From IMG/VR virus record IMGVR_UViG_3300009161_000271, positions 1 to 21,547 of that record: a DNA stretch of 21,547 bases. The stretch is one strand, 5' to 3'. Shown one piece after another: positions 7,037 through 13,836 of this stretch (its first letter is position 1; each line of letters starts with the position of its first letter). This DNA comes from a virus. A program made the translations under genes and the position numbers. Under the pieces are notes generated by a model that saw only the letters and a list, made by a program, of their open reading frames with translations, was not told the origin of the DNA and searched no databases.

Positions 7037-7840
7037 TTAGGAACCGAATAGGTCTTTGAATTCGTCGGCGATATCCTTGTTGGAAGGAGCCTTGACAGCG
7101 GCCTTAGCGGTCGCGCTCTTGACTGGCTCGGAAACTTGTTCCGTTTCTTCAACAACAGGGACTGCTGTTTCACTATCTGGATCAGCCGCATTTAGCCATG
7201 CATCCATGACGGTTGCCAATTCGTCATAAGTAAGTTCTGGGAACAACTCGGTGACGTTCTTTTGATTCTTCACCTTATCGACGAGGTTCTTGTCGTTGAT
7301 GTCGAATGCTGGGGATTGATTTGGCTTGACGCGGATAGCTGTTTCTGGGAAAGACTTTCCAGTCTCTTCTGCGGATTTGAATTCCACGACGATATCGCGG
7401 CCAGCTCTTAGATCGGTGATATCACCGTAATCGGCATCGGCGCAAATACTCAAGATTTCTTGATAAACTTGCTTACCCATGCCCCAGAACTTGACACCTT
7501 CGTGTTCTAGTCCGCGAACAAGAACGGGAACATAAGTGCGCATCTTTGGTTCCAATGCACGACCACGCTTCCATTCTTCCTTGTCCTTGGATTGCTTGAG
7601 TCTGTTTGCAAACTCGACAATAGGATCTGGGCGGTTGAACGAGGATGGACTCAAATAAGTCTTTCCGTTCATGTTATAGTGAAAATACAATTCGATGAAT
7701 GGATTTTCGGTATTGTGAGAGTACGGGACAATGCGAATAACTTGCTTGCCAGCGCTCGGTTTCCACAGACTCGTGGACTTTGTTGTGGTGGTCTTGAGTG
7801 CTTCAAGACGCGACTTTACTTTTGATAGATCTAATGCCAT
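7037..7840 (-). CDS. 32: Single-stranded DNA-binding protein, gp32 type
   Basis: It coats single-stranded DNA at the fork and organises helicase, recombinase and polymerase. The N-terminus is a short basic, Ser/Thr-rich segment (LEALKTTTTKSTSLWKP, 12-28), like the T4 gp32 basic LAST motif needed for cooperativity. The core runs from IRIVPY (35-40) to about residue 210. A long linker (217-253) ends in the acidic/aromatic tail DIADEFKDLFGS (256-267), as expected for the protein-interaction tail. In the region where T4 gp32 has its zinc ligands (HYNMNGKTYLSPSSFNRPDP) there is no Cys, so it is probably zinc-free. AAGGA lies five bases before the ATG. At 267 residues it is slightly shorter than T4 gp32 (301). 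Confidence 0.9.
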   Translation of the reverse strand: MALDLSKVKSRLEALKTTTTKSTSLWKPSAGKQVIRIVPYSHNTENPFIELYFHYNMNGKTYLSPSSFNRPDPIVEFANRLKQSKDKEEWKRGRALEPKMRTYVPVLVRGLEHEGVKFWGMGKQVYQEILSICADADYGDITDLRAGRDIVVEFKSAEETGKSFPETAIRVKPNQSPAFDINDKNLVDKVKNQKNVTELFPELTYDELATVMDAWLNAADPDSETAVPVVEETEQVSEPVKSATAKAAVKAPSNKDIADEFKDLFGS

Positions 7841-7944
7841 AATGTTCCTTAACTTTTAACTTTTTAATGTTTAACTTGCCGACTGGTTGAAAAACCAATC
7901 AGTCAATTGATGTGTAGAATGCATCAACGATTGACTATTGTCAA
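7841..7944 (-). promoter_or_regulatory. gp32 mRNA leader, candidate autoregulatory translational operator
   Basis: In coding-strand order there are three small hairpins: TTGAC/GTCAA with a 4-base loop (7944-7931), TTGATG/CATCAA (7927-7907), and a 9-bp stem with one mismatch and a U-rich loop (7904-7881). An unstructured A/U tract with three GTTAA repeats then runs into AAGGA and the ATG. T4 gp32 represses its own mRNA by binding a pseudoknot followed by UUAAA-type repeats over the ribosome site; this leader has the same layout. I have not shown a pseudoknot. Confidence 0.5.
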
Positions 7945-7948
7945 CTTA

Positions 7949-7979
7949 TAATAAGAACTTTCTAAATTTTTACTAGCAA
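7949..7979 (-). promoter_or_regulatory. Weak sigma70-like promoter candidate for gp32
   Basis: TTGCTA (7979-7974) and TATTAT (7954-7949) with a 19-base spacer, longer than ideal. A start a few bases downstream would place the first leader hairpin at the 5' end of the transcript. Confidence 0.25.
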
Positions 7980-8013
7980 CTGATAACTGAGCAATCGTTA
8001 ATTTATTCAATAC

Positions 8014-8021
8014 ATAAATAT
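8014..8021 (-). promoter_or_regulatory. ATATTTAT box in the gp32 upstream region
   Basis: The recurrent octamer, 173 bases before the gp32 ATG and upstream of all leader hairpins. A promoter here would include the whole presumed operator in the transcript. The rest of the 218-base gap holds the leader and the hairpin at 8024-8058, and no ORF. Confidence 0.35.
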
Positions 8022-8023
8022 CG

Positions 8024-8058
8024 AATAACACTCACAATCTTGCACACTTTGTGTTATT
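8024..8058 (-). terminator. Hairpin directly after the 131-residue ORF (weak terminator candidate)
   Basis: AATAACAC and GTGTTATT form an 8-bp perfect stem around a 19-base loop, starting at the base after the stop codon. No T-run follows on the coding strand, so it may protect the 3' end or only be chance. Confidence 0.2.
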
Positions 8059-8454
8059 TTACAAGAAAAAAACACGCAATAATTTTGTGGGCATAATTTT
8101 TATTTTGCCGTCATTTACAACAATTATTGAATCTTTAAATTTAGTCCAATCGACTTGATATGTGTGAGAAAATAGTCCACCATTCTCTTGCTTTATCAAT
8201 TCATTAAGAGCGTTAATTGAATATAATATATTAAAATCTTTTTTGCGGTGTACAGATATTGTCCTCGGAAAATGTTTACCGTTATTTTTTTCTACATTGT
8301 ATGTAAGAAAAATTTCATTTGGAGTTTCCGAATTTTTTAAAATGTAAACTTTACCACCGTCGATCTTGTAAAATTCTTGTATCGATTCAATGTCGGTTTG
8401 ATACGAAGCAACGCCAGAGAAAGTACAAAGTAACTGCGTGTTCGTATTGTACAT
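8059..8454 (-). CDS. Unrecognised 131-residue phage protein next to gp32
   Basis: I cannot name a function. The protein is a compact mixed alpha/beta type without signal peptide, membrane segment or cysteine pairs. Segments that look conserved are LLCTFSGVASYQTDI (8-22), KVYILKN (35-41), TISVHRKKDFN (65-75), LYSINALNELI (77-87) and VDWTKFKDSIIVV (100-112). It starts one base after the 288-residue gene stops, with AAGGG just before the ATG, so the two are translationally coupled. Position between a polymerase and gp32 suggests a replication accessory role, but this is only context. Confidence 0.75.
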   Translation of the reverse strand: MYNTNTQLLCTFSGVASYQTDIESIQEFYKIDGGKVYILKNSETPNEIFLTYNVEKNNGKHFPRTISVHRKKDFNILYSINALNELIKQENGGLFSHTYQVDWTKFKDSIIVVNDGKIKIMPTKLLRVFFL

Positions 8455-8455
8455 G

Positions 8456-9322
8456 TTACCCTTGCTTTTCCGAGAACAATTTTAATTCGTCTCTATCGTT
8501 TGATTTGATCGGAGCAACTTCACCACTTAAACTAACAACTGCAACGACGGACCCGGCGGAATCTCTCCACTCTCCGTATGGAGTTGACGACCAATTTTTA
8601 CTCTTCGCAAATTGTACAGTAATATCAACTTTTGGTTGAACTACCGAGGCGGATGGTTCTGCTTTAGGCACCGGAGCTGCCGTGGCGGCACCTATAGATG
8701 TGGCGGCACCTTTGTTTGAAGGTTCCGTAGTTGACACGGGTATCGGATCTGATTGAGCAGTTGCGGGGGCTTCTGCTGATGGTTCTGAACTTGCAGATGG
8801 TGCCGTCGCTGTTTTTTCCGGTGTAGATCCGCCCGCTGGCATCTGTTGTGTTGCCGGTGGTAAATCGGACGATGTTGAATCTGGTGTAGATGCTTGTGAT
8901 CCGCCCGAAGGCGCTTGTTTTTCTATAGCATTTGGGTCTGTTTGGGAGGTTGCTTGCTGCGTTACTCTCTTTTGCTTTCCTTTTTTCTTGTAATAAAGAT
9001 TCATACCACCTTTTCCATGTGTAGGATCGGCGATTGCATGAGTTCCTTTTTTCAACGCGGCATCCCTATATTCCTTGGATGGGAAAGTAACCAACCAACC
9101 TTCTTTATTGTATGCCTGTCTTTCTGGATGTTTGCCCTCATGTCTAAGTGCTTTAACAACCTCGGACACTGTCGTATCGTCGAAATTCTTTTCTATCAAA
9201 CTTTCCATCAATAAAAACATATGCTCGGTATTTTGAGTATCAAACGTACCATCTTCAACCAACGGATGAACGCATATGTCTAAAATTGAACCATTAACTG
9301 CTTCTAGGATGTCTTGTTTCAT
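8456..9322 (-). CDS. Unrecognised 288-residue protein with Pro/Ala/Ser/Thr-rich linker
   Basis: Three zones are visible. Residues 1-120 form an acidic helical start followed by a basic segment (GWLVTFPSKEYRDAALKKGT, 75-94) and LYYKKKGKQKR (109-119). Residues 121-230 are a low-complexity Pro/Ala/Ser/Thr/Gln linker that should be disordered. Residues 231-288 are a small C-terminal domain (VDITVQFAKSKNWSSTPYGE, then SGEVAPIKS). Such a linker between two small domains is common in tethering or structural phage proteins; no family is recognised. The ATG at 9322 has no good Shine-Dalgarno. It overlaps nothing and is coupled to the downstream 131-residue gene. Confidence 0.75.
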   Translation of the reverse strand: MKQDILEAVNGSILDICVHPLVEDGTFDTQNTEHMFLLMESLIEKNFDDTTVSEVVKALRHEGKHPERQAYNKEGWLVTFPSKEYRDAALKKGTHAIADPTHGKGGMNLYYKKKGKQKRVTQQATSQTDPNAIEKQAPSGGSQASTPDSTSSDLPPATQQMPAGGSTPEKTATAPSASSEPSAEAPATAQSDPIPVSTTEPSNKGAATSIGAATAAPVPKAEPSASVVQPKVDITVQFAKSKNWSSTPYGEWRDSAGSVVAVVSLSGEVAPIKSNDRDELKLFSEKQG

Positions 9323-9336
9323 GAGTTGTTATACCT

Positions 9337-9344
9337 ATAAATAT
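9337..9344 (-). promoter_or_regulatory. ATATTTAT box, proximal, before the 288-residue gene
   Basis: The recurrent octamer 14 bases before the ATG at 9322, one of two copies in a 59-base gap. Confidence 0.4.
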
Positions 9345-9374
9345 ACGCATATATAACAAATATACAATATAATT

Positions 9375-9382
9375 ATAAATAT
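9375..9382 (-). promoter_or_regulatory. ATATTTAT box, distal, before the 288-residue gene
   Basis: Second copy in the same gap, overlapping the last base of the polymerase stop codon and 52 bases before the next ATG. Confidence 0.4.
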
Positions 9383-10752
9383 CACCCCATCTCTATCTTA
9401 TGCATTTCGGCGTAATTTTTCCCTATATAAACTTTGACCGGAAGATCGTCCGCTTCCATGATTTTTTTAAGCTCTTTTATAATATCTAACTTATCGTCTC
9501 CATGGGCGTCGAACAGTATACTGTCATATGTATATAAAATCGGCTTGGTCTTTCTATCTGCGCAGTATCCTAGTAGTTGTTTTAATGTCTTTACGGCCAT
9601 TTCGGTTTCGTATGCCTGTAAGATATAATTAAATAGCTTGTTTGGTGTAGGATCTTCGATGTGACAATCTCTGATTTTACGCTTAAACACTGGAGTTTCT
9701 ATATATCCATTCTGTTTAAAAAACTTCCAGCGGTGGTCAATATATTCCTGTGCCTTCTTATAATAAGGTATGTACATCCATCTATCGTCGATTCCACCAT
9801 ACATTTGATGAAATGTCAGCCCTTTTGATACTGCAATGTCTTCCTCGTCGGCTTCCGGCTTGTTGAAATAGTACTTGGCTAAATATTCATACGGGTTTAC
9901 GTCGTAAGATATTGGGTAGTTTATCAAACGTGCAACCAATCTTGGATGAAACGCATTATAGTCCATCATCACTAACATACCGTTGTCTCCGTGCCTAGAA
10001 ACGAAAGAATTTCTAGATCCGTCGGTCTTGTTAAGTGCCGCATAGTTTACGCCGCCAAACCGATTAGAAGGTCGTCCGGTAGATGTAAATAGGTTGTATT
10101 GTGAGTATACCGTGTTGTTCTTGATGTGCTTCTTCTGCTCAGGACCAAACACGTCAATGAATTTATCAACGTCGATGGTCATGCCTATTGACTCCAACTC
10201 TGAAAAACAGTTTGTCATCATGTCGTTCACGAACTTGAAACCGTCTTCGTTTATATATTTCAACGAGAACTCATCCGCAATGCGTGATTTTTTAAACAAC
10301 GACGCATGTTTGTATAATGGCACGGAACGATTTACATTCGGAATCCCTCTAAAATTATTTTTTATAAATACGTGAGCATTTGTTTCTGTTAGAGTTTCAT
10401 CGGGGGCGTCACCAGCATTAAGGTAGTCGATTACACTCAAGTCGATAAACCCAAAGTCTTTACCGATAAGGTGGATAATATCTTTCTTGTTATTAACCAA
10501 TTTCACCGCGTTCGATTTTTCAAGCGCATTTCTAAATGCATCAAACGCCATAGGAAAAATCGTTGCTTCGTTGTGATTAATTGGTAAACACCAATACTCG
10601 TCATCAGCAACAAACTTGATGAAAATCAACGAGATAGTGTTGTTGTATGAATGTTTCTCATCGTCGGACATAACCAATTCCATATAAAACGTGTCGGTAG
10701 CGACGCGGTTTAACAGTAATCCTAGACTTTCGGTTGATTCGACTATATTCAC
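9382..10752 (-). CDS. Divergent compact family A DNA polymerase
   Basis: A template-directed DNA polymerase, identified from the ordered Pol I-type motifs: FTSTGRPSN (222-230), motif A MMDYNAFHPRLVARL (262-276, catalytic Asp264), fingers helix K310-x3-F314-x3-Y318 (SKGLTFHQMYGG), NYILQAYETEM (375-385, Gln379), and motif C YTYDSILFD (407-415, catalytic Asp410, with Tyr for the usual His and Ser for the usual Glu). The Arg normally four residues before the fingers Lys is Ile306. Residues 1-165 resemble a 3'-5' exonuclease fold (ISLIFIKF ... YWCLPINHNEA) but lack the D-x-E pair, so proofreading is probably lost. At 456 residues it is much shorter than Klenow fragment (about 605). The start is GTG inside a hairpin; an in-frame TAA lies just upstream. 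Replicase or auxiliary enzyme cannot be decided. Confidence 0.85.
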   Translation of the reverse strand: MNIVESTESLGLLLNRVATDTFYMELVMSDDEKHSYNNTISLIFIKFVADDEYWCLPINHNEATIFPMAFDAFRNALEKSNAVKLVNNKKDIIHLIGKDFGFIDLSVIDYLNAGDAPDETLTETNAHVFIKNNFRGIPNVNRSVPLYKHASLFKKSRIADEFSLKYINEDGFKFVNDMMTNCFSELESIGMTIDVDKFIDVFGPEQKKHIKNNTVYSQYNLFTSTGRPSNRFGGVNYAALNKTDGSRNSFVSRHGDNGMLVMMDYNAFHPRLVARLINYPISYDVNPYEYLAKYYFNKPEADEEDIAVSKGLTFHQMYGGIDDRWMYIPYYKKAQEYIDHRWKFFKQNGYIETPVFKRKIRDCHIEDPTPNKLFNYILQAYETEMAVKTLKQLLGYCADRKTKPILYTYDSILFDAHGDDKLDIIKELKKIMEADDLPVKVYIGKNYAEMHKIEMG

Positions 10753-10771
10753 GGTGGTAACTTACCACGTG
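10750..10771 (-). promoter_or_regulatory. Hairpin sequestering the polymerase GTG start codon
   Basis: GTGGTAA and TTACCAC (10754-10768) are a perfect inverted repeat around one base, and the flanking CAC/GTG adds three more pairs across a one-base bulge. The GTG in the 3' arm is the polymerase start codon, and a weak GGTAAG ribosome-site candidate lies in the stem-loop too. This suggests translational control, but no ligand is implied. Confidence 0.5.
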
Positions 10772-10788
10772 TTTAATTAAAGTCAAGG

Positions 10789-11178
10789 TCAATATCCGCG
10801 CCAATACTCAACCAAGTTTGACAAGACAACCGAAAGATCAACTCCGGTTTCAACCTTCGCTCGATTGATTTCGGCTGCGTTATTTTCAGAAACGCTTGAC
10901 TTTTCGATAATACCGTTGACAATTTTCTTTTCTTTTGACCCCGATATTTTCCATGTCAAATTCACGATAACATATAAATTTTTGTCCAATCCAGATATTT
11001 TAGCCGGATCTATTTCAATTATTTTATCCTCGTTTATTTTTTTCGCAAAATATCTAACCAAGATTCCAGAACGATATTGTTCTTTTGTTGGTACTGGATT
11101 ATATTCCATAGGAGGGCTTCCAGTAAAAATTACCGAAGTGTTTCCATACTCAGATACTAATTTATCATTGTAAATCAT
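10789..11178 (-). CDS. Unrecognised 129-residue protein downstream of the hub gene
   Basis: I do not recognise a family. The N-terminal third contains SVIFTGSPPMEYNPVPTKEQ (15-34) and GILVRYFAKKINEDKIIEI (38-56), followed by a beta-rich segment (LYVIVNLTWKISG) and a helical tail ending VEYWRGY. It has no membrane segment or signal peptide. Its ATG overlaps the stop of the 781-residue hub-like gene by 4 bases (ATGA), indicating tight coupling, so a small baseplate or virion component made with the hub protein is the most likely role. The polymerase gene follows after 36 bases. Confidence 0.75.
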   Translation of the reverse strand: MIYNDKLVSEYGNTSVIFTGSPPMEYNPVPTKEQYRSGILVRYFAKKINEDKIIEIDPAKISGLDKNLYVIVNLTWKISGSKEKKIVNGIIEKSSVSENNAAEINRAKVETGVDLSVVLSNLVEYWRGY

Positions 11179-13520
11179 TGGCGAGTCCTTGATATTTGTC
11201 TTAATTCAGCACCAATCGTAGTTTTCCATGTACCGTATGAAATATTATGTTTTACCGATTTTATCGACCAGATTGCATTTTTATAAGAATATTGTTCAGG
11301 TACATGATCCAGTGTATACATTCCAAGAAAAGTGAATCCGGCAATTCCCAAAATTTCAAATTCAAACGTTGTATTTGGCATTACGGGTGTATTGACATAC
11401 GCGGCGGCGGCGTTTCTATCTTCCATCACAATTTGTTTCATCAAAGTGTCAGAAGGCTCATTTAAATAAAAATCCACATTTCCGCGTGAACATATATTGA
11501 ATCCTTCATCGGACGTATTTCTACTAAGTTTTGCTTTTTTGTTTGTAGCGTCCGTATTTGACGTTGTTGACGGTGACTTGTATGCCTTTTCGGCCAAGCG
11601 GTCATTAGACACAAACCTACCAAAAGATGCGGCGTTCTCGGTTGGTTTTGTTTTACCATCGTCTTTATTTTCAGTATCGTTTGGAGCTTTCTTTCCTTTT
11701 TCTCTTTCCGCCAGTTCAGCGGAACCCGCCGTAAACAATACTTGACTCGCCATCTCAGGACTCATTTTTACATCCATCCCAGCACTTAGTAAATATGCAT
11801 GATTCACCGAACCAGGTACAATTCTGGTCAACTCCGCTGCGGTTTTTTCATTTAACACCGGTGCAAATTTTATGTCCATCACGGTCACATAATTTTCATT
11901 GTTGTTAGTGTCTGGAATCAACCGCAATTCGTTTACACCGGAGAGAGCATGTGATATTTTACTAAGAATTGACGCCATCATTGATCTGACATTACCGTTC
12001 TCTTTGACCGCAGTCTTTATAAACTCGGTGGAAATGTATATGTCTTTTAAATATCCAAAATATCCAGCACTTTGTTTATAGAAATTACGAGACGACTCGT
12101 CCATTACGTCGGAATCAGAAAATATAGGAAAAGATTTTCCTTTGAAATTCGGGTCTACATCTGTATTAAGAAGAGCTTCTAAATCATCATATTGGTCTGT
12201 GAATTCAAATTCATTCAAAATACTCTGTATTCTTCCGTATTTTTTATAATGTTCGCCATTTTCAATTGTGCTCAAGTTTCCAGTACCTCCAACTCTTCCA
12301 CTTGTGTCACTTCTGATATATTTAGGTGAAAACTTATTTGGTATGATAACATCGGGATCTATGGATTTTAAACCCGGATGCGCTCCTATTAAAACATTAT
12401 CAATTTTTATCTTCTGCCATTGAAATTGAGTTTCTTTATTGTCTTTATCTAAAACAATCGCAGGAAAATTTGTTGTAAAAAAATGATTTAGTATTTCAAC
12501 AAAATAATCCATCCTAATCCACTGCTTTATTGTTGGAAAAAAACTACCTTGTTCAAATCTAAACATTCTACCCATCGGTTTTGGAAAATCTACTGGAAAC
12601 TCCTCATTTAATTTTTTTGGATCTATTGTTGACAACCCAAGCGTGTCCCACTTGCAATATTTATTAAACTCATTGAAGCTTTCTATTTTCTCAAGCTTTC
12701 CGTCTTTATTTTTGCGTTGAAGAGTTTCTTCTCCATAGTTCTGTCCTTCAAATAACCAAGCAACACTTGTGATTGTTGTACTACATTCATATACTCCGTT
12801 ACCAGAAAGTTTATATGTGTAATCTGTTATAATCCCCATATGAGCATCATAATTTCCATTTGAAATTTTTGCTTTTTCTAAAACGGCTTTCGGATTTCCA
12901 AATATTGCTCGTAATTTTTCAATGTTGTAATCAATCAATGACGATGGATCGTAATTATCCCAGCCCCATTCAATCACACATGTTACTCTGGGAGAAAGGA
13001 AATACGGAGCTAAATAATTTAATTGCTCCAAAGAATATGCTTTCCATTTGACGGTGGATTTTCTGCATGCAGCGCTAAATGGCGCTGACTGTCCTCCTTG
13101 CAATTCTACACTTATGTCATCAACGGATGGTGGCGGTCTATGCGGGAACGTGGTTGAAGTTTCGCTCGATACTGTGTGAGGTTTACCATTGGCGTCTAGT
13201 CCAATAGTAGAAAGTTTTTCAGGATTAAAACCTAGACTGTCGTCAAACCCATTAACGCCAAACATTAAAAATCCGTCACGTTCATTTGACGTGTCATTGA
13301 CTTTCATATTATCTACAACTTTGGTCGGTATTCCATTCGAAAAAAATCTTGCCCATGGAGTTTTAACCGCATTCCTTTTACCGGCTCCTGCGCCGTCCAG
13401 CCCATAATCACTCGATCTATTTTGCAATTCTTTAATTACCCATGGCTTTATAGGATGCAGACCCCAAGGAATAAATGTATCTTGGTCAATAGGACCGAGC
13501 GTGTTTGTGTCAGTTGCCAT
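11175..13520 (-). CDS. Large baseplate hub-like structural protein
   Basis: A 781-residue protein without membrane segments or signal. The most striking stretch is QGGQSAPFSAACRKSTVKWK (141-160) followed by EQLNYLAPYFLSPRVTCVIEWGW (165-187), a pattern I associate with tail proteins of large T4-like myoviruses. The C-terminus (FEILGIAGFTFLGMYTLDHV, then WSIKSVKHNISYGTWKTTIGAEL) has the strand pattern seen at the end of hub proteins such as gpD/gp27-like folds. Residues about 600-670 are a charged, low-complexity linker rich in Lys, Thr and Asp. It lies between a LysM wedge protein and a coupled small protein, in the tail module. The exact equivalence to a T4 gene is inference. Confidence 0.7.
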   Translation of the reverse strand: MATDTNTLGPIDQDTFIPWGLHPIKPWVIKELQNRSSDYGLDGAGAGKRNAVKTPWARFFSNGIPTKVVDNMKVNDTSNERDGFLMFGVNGFDDSLGFNPEKLSTIGLDANGKPHTVSSETSTTFPHRPPPSVDDISVELQGGQSAPFSAACRKSTVKWKAYSLEQLNYLAPYFLSPRVTCVIEWGWDNYDPSSLIDYNIEKLRAIFGNPKAVLEKAKISNGNYDAHMGIITDYTYKLSGNGVYECSTTITSVAWLFEGQNYGEETLQRKNKDGKLEKIESFNEFNKYCKWDTLGLSTIDPKKLNEEFPVDFPKPMGRMFRFEQGSFFPTIKQWIRMDYFVEILNHFFTTNFPAIVLDKDNKETQFQWQKIKIDNVLIGAHPGLKSIDPDVIIPNKFSPKYIRSDTSGRVGGTGNLSTIENGEHYKKYGRIQSILNEFEFTDQYDDLEALLNTDVDPNFKGKSFPIFSDSDVMDESSRNFYKQSAGYFGYLKDIYISTEFIKTAVKENGNVRSMMASILSKISHALSGVNELRLIPDTNNNENYVTVMDIKFAPVLNEKTAAELTRIVPGSVNHAYLLSAGMDVKMSPEMASQVLFTAGSAELAEREKGKKAPNDTENKDDGKTKPTENAASFGRFVSNDRLAEKAYKSPSTTSNTDATNKKAKLSRNTSDEGFNICSRGNVDFYLNEPSDTLMKQIVMEDRNAAAAYVNTPVMPNTTFEFEILGIAGFTFLGMYTLDHVPEQYSYKNAIWSIKSVKHNISYGTWKTTIGAELRQISRTRQ

Positions 13521-13534
13521 ATAATATAACCATT

Positions 13535-13834
13535 TTAAGAATTTGCTCTATTAAATTTCGCAACAATTGTAGAAACATTAGAAGGTATTCTTAGTTGTTG
13601 ACCAACCTTCGGTTTCATAGTCCCTTTTATGCAATTTGCTTGTGCGATTATCCACCATAGTGTAGAATCTTTATAGAACTTATTTGCCAAAGAGTCAAGA
13701 AAATCCGCATCTGTCGCTGTTATATACACGTCACTTGAATTCACAGGTATGGTTGGATAGCGTGTCGTAACAAACACACGTTTACCGTCATATCGGTTTT
13801 TTATATTATTGTAGCTTGTATTGTATCTATTCAT
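13535..13834 (-). CDS. Short LysM-like baseplate wedge protein (gp53-like)
   Basis: A 99-residue protein that ends with a LysM-type module: ADFLDSLANKFYKDSTLWWI, then IAQANCIKGTMKPKVGQQLRIPSNV. This 'DxLWWxIAxAN ... G..LRIP' pattern is typical of the C-terminal part of T4 gp53-like wedge proteins and of phage tail LysM proteins. The module probably docks baseplate parts and is not a cell-wall hydrolase, since no catalytic domain is attached. It starts 2 bases after the 729-residue gene stops and ends 14 bases before the hub-like gene, so the three are made together. Confidence 0.75.
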   Translation of the reverse strand: MNRYNTSYNNIKNRYDGKRVFVTTRYPTIPVNSSDVYITATDADFLDSLANKFYKDSTLWWIIAQANCIKGTMKPKVGQQLRIPSNVSTIVAKFNRANS

Positions 13835-13836
13835 TA

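Noticed and set aside
9336-9343. T4-type late promoter TATAAATA on the plus strand (also at 16031)
   Set aside because: It would fire away from all genes; the same bases are better read as the coding-strand ATATTTAT box. Antisense transcription cannot be excluded.
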